Positions 45,131-56,334 of a stretch of DNA of 64,000 bases are shown piece by piece. Each line of letters starts with the position of its first letter. The stretch's first letter is position 1. The notes under the pieces were generated by a model that did not search any database, was not told the origin of the DNA, and saw nothing but the letters and a program-made list of their open reading frames with translations. A program made the translations under genes and the position numbers. The stretch is from Molossus alvarezi (taxonomy: Eukaryota; Chordata; Mammalia; Chiroptera; Molossidae). The DNA lies in contig CM073887.1 of assembly GCA_037176705.1 (NCBI GenBank), positions 43,090,001-43,154,000 on the forward strand, written 5' to 3'.

Positions 45131-46837
45131 GTGAAAGTGCAGAGTCCAGGTTCCCCTGGAAGTTCTGATTCAGAAGGTGGGGGAGGTCTGCTAAGGTCCG
45201 CAAGCCTTCTGCTAAACCTTCACTGTGAACTTTCTTGGGGGTTCTTCTTTTTCTCCGCCAATTTCCTGTTCTCTTGCCTCTTCAGCTATGTGTTCCTGTC
45301 CCCGTTCCAACAACTCCTCGTTATTTAATTCCGCAGGAGCTCCCCAGTGTCATCCTCAGTCACACCAGGTTGAAGTTGGTTGCCATCTCAACCACAGCCC
45401 TGTGGATGGTTGCAACCTTTGGGCTACGACCTTTGGGCTGTGACGTCACTAAGCGAGGGGAATTGTTCCGCTCCATGATAATCTTATGGGGCCACCGTGG
45501 TATATGTGGTCCGTGGTTGACTGAAATGTCTTTATGCAGAGCATGACTGTAGTCCCTATTCGGCGACGTTAAAATGAGGCGTAGAAAAGGAAATGTCCTT
45601 TCAGCCACTCTGCAAGGTACACCAGGCGGGAGGACACTTTCTGGGCTTGCCTTTTAAAAGGTTAGTAGAAAACAATGGTAGGAAAATCTGTCCATCGGAT
45701 TTGGCTAACGTTTTTCTGTTCTTTCTTATTTTTCATTCACTACTAGAAGAAGGTGCCCTTCGCCCTCATGAGCCCCTGGGGAAGGTCGGAACGTCGGCAG
45801 GCTTTGCAGTCCTGCCCGAAGAGGTGGGTGGGATTGCCAGGGCCACCTGCTGCCTGTTGTTCAGTTTCCCCGTCAGGTGTCCCAGTGAAGAATCGGTGGT
45901 GGTGAGGTTGGCAGATCCAGCTGGCTCTGCGAGGTTTGGTTCTTCAGGCCATCCTGTCTCCTGGGTCTGGGGCCACCCCTGGACGGTGCCAACCTCAGCC
46001 CCTGCAGAGAGGCTCAGGGAGCAGCAGCCAGCCCAGAGTCCAGGCTGTGCTCTGGTTCCACTTCGGGCATATCTTTCTCTGCATATTAATAGAGTAACAC
46101 CCAGCACCAGTCTAAAAAAGAGCTTCGAGCCCTTCTGCCTGATCCTGTCCTGAGAAAAGGAGGAACAGATAGAGGTTTTAGCCACTCACCAAATTAAAAA
46201 TAAAAAAAGAATAAGGTGAGGCAGCAGGAGATGCCAAGAGAAGATTGCATGAAGCCACCTGGACATTCCAGCCATGAGGACCCCAGATAAGACTTTGACA
46301 AGAATAAGCTGCCCCACAGCAAGCTGGTGAACAAGGAAGGGCTTCTGAGCTCCCCAAAGCCCAGAGCCATTTACTCTCCCCACAAAAGTGTCCTGCTGCC
46401 TAAGCCAGCCACGTTTGCAGGGTGACCTCCAAAATGCCGGCTAGGGCAGCAGTCACAAGGATCTGGTCCTGACGCATCCCCAGCAGACGCCCTGTTGATC
46501 TCATTGATAAAAACCTGCAGCCCCAGCCGCCACTGTGCACCTGGGCGGGCAGCCAAGCCCAGCTTCATTCACTGACAGGCGCAGGGCTGGGGGCAGTGGG
46601 GTAGGGACGTGCAGGGGGATGGGGCCAGGGAGGAACAGCATTGAGGCCTGAGATCTGGCCTGGACTAAGTGGAGCCATGAGCAGTGTCCAGGGAGGTCAG
46701 CGCTCCGTGGGACAGAGAGAAACCCAAATCCGGAAGGCCACAGGCCTGCTGGAGAATCCAAGAGTAACCCAGACACAGTACTCACCCGCTGGGACTCCCT
46801 TGGCCTGCAAAAGGCCTGTGGGGACCGACTGGATCAG
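45131..46837. other. unique sequence
   Basis: No supported exon is present. 45145-45190 has MER5-like words (TTCTGATTCAGAAGGTGGGG) but no ends. The 186-codon plus frame at 45593-46153 lies opposite a 139-codon minus frame and I do not recognise either. Confidence 0.35.
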
Positions 46838-46992
46838 TTCTTCTCAAACCTTGGGGCACATCGCAATTCCCTGGGGTGCTTTAAAAAAATACAGATTTCC
46901 ACATTCCACCTAGAAAATCTGACTTAGGAATTGGCTCCAGAAATCTGTATTTTTAGCCCATTCTCCAGGTGTTTCTCAGGGCCTGCACAGTC
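46838..46992 (-). mobile_element. MER5-like hAT fragment
   Basis: GTTCTTCTCAAACCTTGGGG, CAATTCCCTGGGGTGCTTTA, then AGAAATCTGTATTTTTAGCC and CTCCAGGTGTTTCTCAGGGC, is the MER5 order. Confidence 0.7.
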
Positions 46993-47219
46993 TGGCCTGG
47001 TTTTGGGGGCTATTGTAGCAGCCTCTGCTCCCCTCTGGGTGCCCAGGCGGGACTCAAATAGAAGCCATCCCAGAAAGCTACAGGGCTCGTCAGGGTAACA
47101 CGTCTGGGACCTACAGATTGCTTCTGTTGAAATCCTCCAGTCATCTCATGGCTACAGTAGGAGCACACCTGGCATGAGAAGGTTGGGCTTCTGACACTGT
47201 CCGTCACTCTCTGTCATAT
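46993..47219. other. unique sequence
   Basis: No gene or repeat is seen. Confidence 0.35.
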
Positions 47220-47221
47220 TA

Positions 47222-47557
47222 CAGTCATACCTCGGAGACACTGCGGTTCATCTCCAGTCACTGCTATGAAGCTGGTATCGCAATAAAGTGAGTCACAAGT
47301 GTTTTGGTTTCCCAATGCATATGAAAGTCACGTTTACATTGTCCTGTAGTCTATTACGCGTGCAATAGCATTATGTCTAAAAAACAATGTATATACCTTA
47401 ATTAAAAGTACTTTAATACTTAAAAATGCTAACTATCATCTGAGCCTTCAGTGACTCACAATCTTTCCGCTGGTGGAAGGTCCTGCCTCAACGTTGATGA
47501 AAACACAGTATCTGCAAAGTGCAATAAAGTGAGGCGCAATAACACGAGGTATGCCTG
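47222..47557. mobile_element. Tigger1-derived non-autonomous DNA transposon
   Basis: The ends CAGTCATACCTCGG and ACACGAGGTATGCCTG are inverted copies of the Tigger1 terminus. Inside are TCTAAAAAACAATGTATATA, CCTTAATTAAAAGTACTTTA and ATCATCTGAGCCTTCAGTGA, then TGCCTCAACGTTGATG joined directly to ACAGTATCTGCAAAGTGC. The transposase region is therefore deleted. TA precedes the left end; the right TA has mutated. Confidence 0.8.
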
Positions 47558-47584
47558 TCCCTGGTTTAGTATTATATATAGTGT

Positions 47585-47725
47585 GTATTACTGTCTGAAA
47601 TTATTTTATTGCTTGACTATTGGGTAGTTGTCTATCACCCGCCACTGGAATTGTGTTGCCGTGAGAACAGGGACCACCCCTGCTCCACTTACTGCTGTCT
47701 GCCTAATACCCAGGAATGAGCCGGC
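47585..47725 (+). mobile_element. L2 LINE 3' fragment
   Basis: TATCACCCGCCACTGGAATT, then GTGAGAACAGGGACCACCCC and TTACTGCTGTCTGCCTAATA with CCCAGGAATGAG, is the L2 3' order. Confidence 0.5.
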
Positions 47726-48390
47726 ATATTATTGGCCTCTGTTCTCACTTATTTGTTGGATTTGGGGTACAAGATACAAGAGGCTCTCAGGAAAACGCCG
47801 CAGTTGTCTATGTGTTCAGGGAAGCTCCCAACACTCTGGCTTCCTTTCCCCTCGTTCGCTCTGTGTTTTGCTCTGGACTAGAGCAGGTGGTATCGTGGGA
47901 GGTTGGACAATCCATCTCCTCTCAGAGGCAGGACGTCCCAGTAGGCCTTCGCTGGTGTAATTTGTTTGTTTTTAAAATGAATCTACTTGCAAAATGTCAT
48001 ATATATCTTATTCAGGTCTAGGGTCAACAACATTCCTGGAATAAAGAGGCATTACTCAGGCGCTATCCACAGTCCACACCTCCCCCTCTAATATTGACAG
48101 ACATCTGAATTGACAGGCGGGGAAGGCCAGACCTCCACACAGTCAGGAGTTCCCCTTCCTGCCAGGGAAGAACCAAACTTCCTCTCTGGGTGATCTGCCT
48201 GAAAGCCTGGTTTTTTCAGGACTGCAGGCAACTAAAGTTGAAAAATAAGGATAGTATGCTACTTGCTGATGGAGTGTTGTTCTCAACAGATGAGGTTTCC
48301 AAGTTCAATCTTACAGTCCACATAGGCACCAGATGGCTGAGTGTCACTGGAGCAATATGGGACTTCTGGGTACTGCTATGACCCAGTTGG
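47726..48390. other. unique sequence
   Basis: No gene or clear repeat is seen. Confidence 0.35.
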
Positions 48391-48391
48391 G

Positions 48392-48468
<77 letters not shown>
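48392..48468. repeat. compound (TG)n(GA)n microsatellite
   Basis: About 17 TG dinucleotides run straight into about 20 GA dinucleotides. It could adopt Z-DNA in the TG part and triplex in the GA part, and is expected to be polymorphic. Confidence 0.95.
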
Positions 48469-48469
<1 letters not shown>

Positions 48470-48649
48470 CGTCATCACTGGGCTGCAGAAGAGGTGGTCA
48501 GGTTCAGGGTGGTAGTCAAGAGAACGAAGGCTTTAGAGTAGTAATATGCCTAGTTCCACAGACTGTGGGAAGTGGGGGCTGGGATGGGAGGACTTGCCCT
48601 TCCTCCCCTCCTGGCATTATTGGCATAATCAGAACAGATCGATGCAATT

Positions 48650-48950
48650 AATATCTATAAGAGTGATTTCATAAGCCAGTCAGAGAAAGACAAATATTAC
48701 ATGATCTCACTTATAAGTGGAATCTCAAGAACATAATAAACTGATGAACAAAATAGGTCCAGAGGCATGGAGGCACGGGACAGACTGATATAGCTCAGAG
48801 GGGAGGGTGTGGGGGGAGATGGGAAGAGGTTGCATAACCAATGGACAGAGACAGTGTGGGGCAGGGGCTGGGGGGAACTGGAGGACATCTGTAATACTGT
48901 AACATTACAAAATATATATATTGGTCAAATATTTATAGAAAAAAAAAACT
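48650..48950 (+). mobile_element. LINE-1 3' UTR, sense, with A-tail
   Basis: AAGACAAATATTACATGATC, TCACTTATAAGTGGAATCTC, AACATAATAAACTGATGAAC, then ACATCTGTAATACTGTAACA and an A-run at 48940-48949, is a sense L1 3' UTR. It is the reverse of the 34235-34680 segment and likely the same L1 family. Confidence 0.75.
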
Positions 48951-49189
48951 TTTCCAAGATCATGAGCAATAAAACTGGACCAGTTTCATGGGCATATGAT
49001 CTGTGCCCAGGACTTTGTGCTCAGAAGCTCAGGATCTCCACCCTCCCTTGCCCCCTATCCCCACAAAATAAAATGAAATTTAAGAGATTATTAAAATTTT
49101 TGTAAAAAGTGTGATTTCAGGGTGGAAAATGTAATGCAAAGAATAAATGAGGTATTTGTATGGGTTAGCAAAGATTACTGGAGTGGAGG
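48951..49189. other. unclassified sequence
   Basis: CATGGGCATATGATCTGTGC to CACAAAATAAAATGAAATTT may be another old repeat 3' end, but I cannot name it. Confidence 0.25.
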
Positions 49190-49330
49190 TTAGCTAGCTG
49201 CTCAGTTTCCTCATCTGTAAAATGGGAAAATCATTGTCATACCCCTCCGCCCCCCATCTGCTTACAAGACAAAGTTGGTGGGAGGATGCTATGAGAGAAC
49301 ATTTGTAGACATGCTTCATAAACCATAAGA
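49190..49330 (-). mobile_element. MIR fragment
   Basis: CTCAGTTTCCTCATCTGTAA, AATGGGAAAATCATTGTCAT, then GTGGGAGGATGCTATGAGAG, is antisense MIR. Confidence 0.7.
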
Positions 49331-50860
49331 CACACTCTGTGCTGTGATGACAGAGGGGCTGGGGCCCAGGCCATCAGTGAGAAAGTTCGTTCACTTGGTA
49401 GGAGTTTCCTGGGCTGACTCTGTCAAAAGGAGGGTGGCATTCAAAGTTGTCCAAAACCCAATCTCTGCCCTCTATGAGCTCCGTGGATGGTGCTCAAAGA
49501 GACAGAGCACAAGTAACCAGAGTACCTCCTCCAAGCATAGAGTAGGAAGCGTCTTAGAGGGAACTTTCCAAGAGTAGGCAGGTGAAGGAGGGAGAATTCA
49601 GGGCAGGTTGCCTGGAGGAGGTGGGCAGCCTGGAAGGGAGGGGTTAATTCCGATTTCTGGTTTCCGTAGATCTGTAGTTTGGGAGCTGAGCTCCCGCTGT
49701 GCCCTGCTGAGAAACCCATCCTCCAGCTCCTCTCTCATCTTGGCCTCTGACACAGGTCCTCCTGCTAAGAGTGTCTTTTTTCCCCTCCTCTTCTCCAGAG
49801 GTGTATTGGGCATGTATTATTTACGATAATTAACTTACATTTTATAAGCATGCTCTGGGCACTCCATGGAGATCCCCTTGAAAAGGAACCCTCCTCGGGG
49901 AGGCCTCAGCCACAGGCTGAGGATGACCTACAGGCTGTCACTTCCTCTAGATTGCATTTTGTCTGCTGGACCCAGCTCTGCGGGGGGCCAGTCTTCACCC
50001 AGGTTCTCTGAGTTCCGGAGACCTGACAGGGAAAGGAGTGTGGGGCCCTCTCAGGGCCTGCTGCCCCACTTCAGCATTGTAGGGGCTACGACAGGACCAC
50101 TTTGGGGACCCTAGTGTTAGCAGTAAAGTGCCAACGTGCCATGAAGTGAAAGGGGCTGGATGCAGAACAGTGTGTTTCGAATGCTCCCTGTCAGTAAAAA
50201 GAGGGGAAAGTTCGACAGTGGATCACGTGCTTATATGTGTTCATCAATGCAGAAGGACCTCAGCAGAGTCATAGCACACTGCTTGCCTTGGCGGGCCAGA
50301 GCAGGGTGGCAAGAAGACTTCACACACATGTATATATAATACATACACACACAGATCTATACATGTAAATTTTGAACAATTTGCATGTATTAAAACTATT
50401 TTTAATGCTTTATTTCACCAACAGTATATGAGGCCCCGAGGTCTTCCCTGTCCTGGCCTGGGCCGCATGGAAGGGGGTTCTCCAAGTCCCGCACGGCCCA
50501 GGGCTCTGGGCCCTGCATCTCCCTCCTGTTGCTTGTTTCTGTCCCCTGGACTCTTGACTTACTCACGACTCCCTTCACCCCGTCCCTGCCCCTCGGCCCC
50601 TGTCTTCAGGTCTTGGCCTCCTGCTTTCTGACCTGCGTCTTCCATCCCCACTCCCCTGCTTACCTGTATCCTCGAGCCCTCTGTTTGAATCCATGTGTTC
50701 TGAGACTTTCACAGCCCATGACATGTGTCACCCAGACAACAGCCCCACCCCCAGGCTGTGATAGTAAGGCATTTTCATGGGGAAAAGCTTAGAAAAATCT
50801 CAAAACATCAATTTCTAAATGATCTTCTACCTCACTACGGAGAGATCATCAACTATCACC
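49331..50860. other. unique sequence
   Basis: No supported exon is present. A short AT/CA-rich patch (CACATGTATATATAATACAT) lies at about 50325-50360. Confidence 0.35.
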
Positions 50861-50869
50861 TCTTTTGTT

Positions 50870-51075
50870 TCTATCCTTGGCTTTAATATTCGCATCGTCA
50901 GCGTTATTTTCAAAAGCTAAGTTGATACCATGCTGTTCCTTCACTTTTCTGATCTGCTTGTTTCCCCCCGATATTCTGCCATAAGCATTCCCATGTTCCT
51001 ATAAACTCCCCACGAATCGTGTTTCTGAGATGTGTTGTAGACTGTACAGCGAGCTGCTCCCTAATTCCTGCAGTG
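50870..51075 (-). mobile_element. possible very old LINE-1, antisense
   Basis: ACCATGCTGTTCCTTCACTT, TTCTGATCTGCTTGTTTCCC and GATATTCTGCCATAAGCATT, then CCATGTTCCTATAAACTCC, recalls an antisense L1M 3' UTR. Weak. Confidence 0.35.
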
Positions 51076-51334
51076 CACTGACCCTCAGACCCTGGCTGGG
51101 GTAGTAACCGCTGCCTCAGATGCTCGTGGGGGGCGCGGGATGGGCTGATGTCCACAAGGGGCCTCATGTCCACCTCGTCTGGAGTGGATGTCCAGACATG
51201 CCTCACACATCCTCTTGACTAAGACACAGATGAATCTAGGAGTCTTCTTCACCCCCAGACTGAGGTTTGGTTTTCCCTGTGAGAAAGCAGCAGGTGTGAC
51301 CAGTGATTCCCATCTGACAAGAAGCCACCGGGCC
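51076..51334. other. unique sequence
   Basis: No gene or repeat is seen. Confidence 0.35.
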
Positions 51335-51452
51335 AGGAAGGAAGGAAAGAAAGAAGGAAGGGAGGGAGGGAGGAAGGGAGGGAGGAAGGAAGGTGGGAGG
51401 GGAGGGGGAGGGGAGGGGGAGGGGAGGGGAAGGGAGGGAGGAGGGGAGGTCC
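51335..51452. repeat. polypurine tract with GGAA and GGGGA repeats
   Basis: About 115 bp of almost pure A and G. It begins with (GGAA)n and passes to repeated GGGGAGGGGGAGGGG from about 51397. Only one T interrupts (AGGTGGGAGG). The G part has many closely spaced runs of four or five G, suited to G-quadruplexes, and the tract has mirror symmetry suited to triplex DNA. The 165-codon minus and 150-codon plus frames across it are artefacts. Confidence 0.95.
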
Positions 51453-52080
51453 TGTTTCTGAGGAAGGGAAGTGGAAAGTGGAAGCACCATGCCCCCTTCA
51501 CCACCTGTCCTGGGCTTCTCATCGCAAAGCCAGTCCTTTCTAAGGAACTGCCTGCGGTTACTGTTTCTTCCTTCGTCCTCACCTCCTTAAATGAGGGAGG
51601 CGTTAGGCTGGCTGGAATCCTGAATGGGAAAGGTGAGTGATGGTTGAAAGCTGGGAAATCCTGCCGTGGAGGCCTGGGTAATTCACTGTATCAGCAGTTA
51701 GCAAGTTACGCTTTCAAGGAGTGAATGGGAAGCTTGTTCTGTGAACATTCTTTTGCTGACATCCTTTTGCTCTTGGGAGAGTAGCTTTCCCATCTTCATG
51801 GAACTCCCCGTGGGTGCCTTGGTCTGCTCCCTGAGTGGGAGCCGGATGCACAAGTAGGCCCTTGGACGTTCGCTCATTCATTCAACAAGCATGCACTCAA
51901 GCACCTGCTGTCCTGGGCTGTGCTAGGGAAAGAGTGAGTGCAAATAAGGGTTGGCGCAAATCCCTGTGGAGGGCGTGTGGTCACCTGCCGGCCACCAGTG
52001 CCAAACTCTGGCTCCTCACACCCGCAGCCTCACCCCTCCTGCTGACCCTGAATGTGGGTGGTCTCTGCTCCGAGACTTTT
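51453..52080. other. mostly unique, one ancient repeat trace
   Basis: No gene is seen. 51870-51960 (GCTCATTCATTCAACAAGCA, then CACCTGCTGTCCTGGGCTGT) is the ancient ATTTATTGAGC-type repeat. Confidence 0.4.
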
Positions 52081-52960
52081 GGTTTCTGCACCAACCAGGT
52101 CTCCACTTGTGCCCCAGTGTCCTCATCTGTAAAAGGACAGAGGTACACGGAGGACCCTCATGGTCCTTCCAGCCCCGAAGCTCTCCTGGGACACAGACAG
52201 GCCATTTGGGGTAAGGAGAGAAGGGTGGCCTCAGCCTAATGGTGGTCGTCACAGGGCCCTCAAGGCTGCAGAGGCCCTGCTCCTCGGTCTCACCTGCCTG
52301 GTCACTCTTTGTCACCTCCCAGGTCCTCAATCTCTCTCTTTCCATGTTGCCCCCACTGCCTGCTTTTTACCTACACTTTGCCCCTTTTCTATTGCAGACC
52401 TGTAAGTTAGATCTAGAGTGGATTTTTATGACTTGAATCCACTTGTATGTTTTGTCCTGTTGCTTTGCACTGGAAAAGCAGGTGGTTGGAGTGCTGTGGG
52501 GGGGCCTTTCTGGGCCTCTGTGGCTCTTATTACACCTCATGCTTCTTCCTGCTGAGGTCTCCCTGGGTCTGCTGGCTGCAGGGGTCTGGGCCCTCCCTGA
52601 ACCAATCACTGTGCCAGGGGAATGAGATCCCCTCGTGGCCAGATGTGAATGACCTGCCTCCTGGAGTGGAGAGCAGGCTGTGAACGGAGAGTCGAGGGGT
52701 TCGGGGGGCTTCCCTGTGGAACATGGGTGAACATAACCAGGTAGCTAGAGTAACAGAAGCCTGCCTAACTCCCTCTGGCGAAACTAAACAAAACTAATTA
52801 TCTCTCCAAAAACCCCTGAAGAACAGAAACCACTAAATTTACTAAAGGACTAAAATTACTTCTCTGAGTCCCTGAAGTATACGCTTCCTTTCTGCCTTCA
52901 ATGTGTTCCTGTCCTCCTGCATAGCAAATGTCTCCCGCTCTCTGTTTAATTATATGGAAA
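52081..52960. other. unique sequence with worn repeats
   Basis: No gene is seen. An antisense MIR trace (GTGTCCTCATCTGTAAAAGG) lies at about 52118-52138. At 52590-52660, AACCAATCACTGTGCCAGGG and GTGGCCAGATGTGAATGACC recall the unnamed repeat at 8260-8690. Confidence 0.4.
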
Positions 52961-52961
52961 C

Positions 52962-53060
52962 ACCTGTGTGACCTTGGGTGAGCCCCGTGACCTCATGGGA
53001 ATTCGACCTTTTGTCTATAAAATGAGAGGGTGGGTCTAGGTTATTAATTATGACCATTTT
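52962..53060 (-). mobile_element. MIR fragment
   Basis: CTGTGTGACCTTGGGTGAGC, then TTTTGTCTATAAAATGAGAG, is antisense MIR. Confidence 0.6.
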
Positions 53061-53934
53061 TAAAACAGGAGCATCTTTTTCTCAGATCCTATACGAAGTC
53101 CCAAAGTAATGTCATTCATATAAAAAAGTGTCCCTAAGTTAAAACTTAGAATACTCACTTTTTATTAACTTGGAAAGTGAAAAAAAAAAAAAAAAAAAAG
53201 GTCCATTCGGACAACCACAGCTTTGAAATCAAGGATCAGAGTTAATATACTTATACATCAATTGGCATTCAGTTGTTTCCATTTTGCCTGTGCATGTACC
53301 GCAGTATTAAGCACATTCTGATCAGCTCAGATCAATAGTTGTAAGAGTTTTCTGGCAGCTCAGCGTACCATTGTTGAGCTGTCTCCTCTGGAGTGAGACA
53401 GATGCAGACACTTGACAGAGGAGGACTGGATAATTTCTGTTTCACCACGGAATCACTACACGACATTCTTCCCTTAGCATAAATATGAAGGGATAATAAC
53501 AAGTACGAAAAGCTACAGAGGCTCCAGCGTGGTCTGTGAAATGATGAGACGTGATGGGTGGAGCATCTTCTGCGGTTGCATATCGGCTTTCAGACTGGGG
53601 GGGGGGTGTCAAGCATCTACACACCTGGCAGCCCCTGAGCACAGCAAGAGGAGGGTCCTAGTGGGCAGGCGCCTGCGTGGGACAGGCTTGGGACTGGCTC
53701 ACAGAAAAGCCCTGTACAGCCTGTCATCTCGTGGGAAGTTCACACATGACAGACTCCAGGGCAGGGCCTGCACAAATGTGACCTAAGCTGGCGGTCCAAG
53801 TTCATGGCATCGGTCAGTGGCCTCCAGGCTATCAAGATTTAGTACGTAGCTTAGAGCATAAGGACTGTTTTTTGTTGTGTTTTAGAAACATAGTTATGTC
53901 AGCCTAAGGAAACTTGTCTCCGATTTCTGTTGAA
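53061..53934. other. unique sequence
   Basis: No gene is seen. An A-run of about 20 lies at 53180-53199 and a G-run at about 53600-53608. Confidence 0.35.
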
Positions 53935-53947
53935 CCCCCCCCCCCCC
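53935..53947. repeat. C13 homopolymer
   Basis: Thirteen C in a row just upstream of the MER5-like element; a likely unstable site. Confidence 0.9.
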
Positions 53948-53967
53948 TCAAATCCACTAAACCTTAA

Positions 53968-54185
53968 GAGCAATGTTTCTCACGTTTCAGTGTGCATCAG
54001 GTTTAGAGTACCAAATTCTCAAAATTTAGTATGCAAGCACCCGGAAAGTTCCTTAGAATACTGATCCCTGGGCCACACCCCCCAGGGCTTGGGACTCAGC
54101 AGGTGTGGGGTGGAACCAGAGAATTTGCTTTCTTAGCAGTTCCCAGGTGACACTGACGTTTGGTCCACATTGAGCCGTGAGATTC
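53968..54185 (-). mobile_element. MER5-like hAT fragment
   Basis: GCAATGTTTCTCACGTTTCA, CCTTAGAATACTGATCCCTG, GGCCACACCCCCCAGGGCTT and TTCCCAGGTGACACTGACGT, followed by the end GGTCCACATTGAG, follow the MER5A order. Confidence 0.7.
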
Positions 54186-54404
54186 AAGTTCAACATCTTG
54201 AAAACGACTAGGTCAGATCTCTGTGGAGTCCTTCTTACTTTAAGCACCCATGATTCACTGAGGCTGGGTGCAGAGTATATTCCTTTAGGACAGGATGACC
54301 ACCAGGGATAGGGGACTAGATGTTTTCTGAGGGTCCTATAGGCTCTGAAATGCTCCTCTCTACTGGTAAGGAAGAGACTTTCACAGAGACACAGAGGAGC
54401 ACTT
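54186..54404. other. unique sequence
   Basis: No gene or repeat is seen. Confidence 0.35.
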
Positions 54405-54421
54405 GACATAGAGCCTTTTTA

Positions 54422-55488
54422 TTTTTAATATGTTTTTTAAAAGTTCATTCATTCATTCATTCATTTTTAATGTTTATTTATTTTTGTTACAGATGTTTCT
54501 TTTTTTTCCCTCATTGACACCCCCCTCCCAATCCAGCCCTGCCACCAGCCTTATTGTCTATGTCCTTGTCTACGCATACATGCATATAAGTTCTGTGATT
54601 TATCTCTTTCCTGCCCCCACATCCACCTCTTCTGAGGTTTGTCAGTCTGCACCCCACTTCCATGTCTCTGGGTCTATTTTGCTCCTCAGCTTGTTTTGTT
54701 TATTATATTCCACAAATAAGCGAGATCATGTGAAATTTGTCTTTCTCTGACTTGCTTGTTTCGCTTAGGATAATACTCTCCAGGTCCTTCCATGTCGTCT
54801 GAAAGGATAAGAGATCTTTCTTTCTTACAGCTGCATAGTACTCCATTGTTTATATGTACCATGGCTTTTTTATCCATTCGTCTACTGATGGACACTTAGG
54901 CTGTTTCCAGATCTTAGCAATTGTAAATAGTGCTGCTATGAACATGGGGGTACATATATTCTTTCTGATTGGTGTTTCAGGCTTCTTAGGATTTTTTCCT
55001 AGAAGTGGGATCACTGGGTCAAATGGCAGTTCTATTTTTAATTTTTTAGGGAAACACGATATTGTTTTCCATAGTGGCTGCACCAGTCTGCATTCCCACC
55101 AGCAGTGTACTAGAGTCCCCTTTTCTCTACACCCTCATCAGCACTTGTTTGATTATTTGTTGATGGCAGCCATTCTGGCAAATGTGAGGTGATACCTCAT
55201 CATTGTTTTAATTTGCATCTCTCTGATGATTAGTGATATTGAGCATTTTTTCATATGTCTCTTGGCCATTTGTATGTCCTGTTTGGAGAGGTGTCTATTT
55301 AGGTCCTCTCCCCATTTTTTAATTGGGTTCTTTGTCTTCTTTTCATTGAGTTGTATGAGTACTGTATATATATTGGAAATTAGCCCCTTATCTGATGTAT
55401 CATTGGGAATTATGCTCTCCCATATAGTGGGTTCCCTTTCCATTTTGATGGTTGGGTTTTTTTTGCTGTGTTTTTAATATGTTTTTTA
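54422..55488 (-). mobile_element. 5'-truncated LINE-1 with perfect 18-bp TSD
   Basis: The 18-bp string starting TTTTTAATATG is identical at 54422-54439 and 55471-55488. The L1 between is antisense and about 1.03 kb. On the plus strand come its tail (an (ATTC)n run), 3' UTR (AAATAAGCGAGATCATGTGA) and ORF2 end. It stops at TTTGCTGTG, the usual look of a 5' truncation. The perfect TSD makes it one of the youngest insertions here. Confidence 0.9.
54850..55443 (-). pseudogene. LINE-1 ORF2 C-terminal remnant
   Basis: Two overlapping minus-strand frames (55153-55443 and 54850-55083) keep the C-terminal part of L1 ORF2p, including the [18 protein letters not shown] motif and the preceding RHLSKQD-type segment. 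The reverse transcriptase and endonuclease domains are absent and a frameshift separates the pieces, so it is dead. It is recognisable at protein level, unlike the older L1 copies. Confidence 0.85.
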
Positions 55489-55670
55489 TTGACTTTTTTA
55501 GAGAGAGAGAGATAGAAACATTGATCTGTTGCCTCCTGCATGCCCCCCACCAGGGATTGAGCCCACAACCCGGGCGTATGCCCTGACTGGGAATCGAACC
55601 GGCACCTCTCAGTCCACGGGACAGTGCTCAATCCACTGAGCCACATCGGCGGGGCTAGACGTAGAGTCTT

Positions 55671-56289
55671 TCTCCTTGCTGTGAGCTGTGGCACTCTGAG
55701 GAAATCACTGACCTTCCCGCCCTCAATTTCCCCATCTGCCACATGAACTCACTAAACCTCTCCACCTCCCACACAGGATGACGGGTCTGACAGTGTTTTG
55801 TAAATGACCCACCACTGTCTGCACATATGTAAGGAGCTCTTACTATCAATACCTGTGAAATCCTTATTCATGCTGTTTCTGGACATAATGGGGCATTTCA
55901 GGCCTTTGAATTCTTCATCAGGATCCCCAGATGGAGCTGGGGTTCTGGAAGGTTAGCTGTAGACCAGAACTGGCCCTCAGGCCTCGGGGGTCCTCTCCAG
56001 GCTACCCTTCGTGTGGATGCACTGAGCCCAGTCTCCCCTTCCCCTTGGAGGTCGGCAAGCCTGTGTGGGTGCAGAGATTCGGCCCGGAGCCTCCATCGCT
56101 GCTGGGGCCGCGCTTTGCTGAGGGCGCTTTGCTGAGGGCCCAGCGCAAAAAACTCTGTCGGCGTCTTGATCTCCGGGCCCCTGAGTGGCTGGTGAGCTAT
56201 CACAACACAGGAAGAGGATGTGATGATACTGCTGATGCTGGTGGTGACACCGATGGTGCGAGCTGGAAATGGGGTGCTACGTCATCGTT
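55671..56289. other. unique sequence
   Basis: No supported exon is present. The 191-codon plus frame from 55931 runs through a CAT microsatellite and a MIR element and is not a gene. Confidence 0.4.
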
Positions 56290-56312
56290 GTCATCATCAT
56301 CATCATCATCTG
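56283..56312. repeat. (CAT)n microsatellite
   Basis: A short TCATCA run of about seven triplets, interrupted at its left by CGTTG. Confidence 0.9.
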
Positions 56313-56334
56313 AGCAGCCACCAGATAGCTTGTA

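Larger units (their letters stand above)
54405..55670 (-). mobile_element. Ves SINE interrupted in its tail by a LINE-1
   Basis: Outer TSDs are GACATAGAGCCTT (54405-54417) and GACGTAGAGTCTT (55658-55670), two mismatches. Between them, in reverse orientation, lie the end of the Ves tail (54418-54439), an L1 (54440-55470), then the rest of the tail, body and head (55471-55655, ending CACATCGGCGGGGC). The B box complement (GGGAATCGAACCGG) is intact. The Ves inserted first; the L1 followed. Confidence 0.85.
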
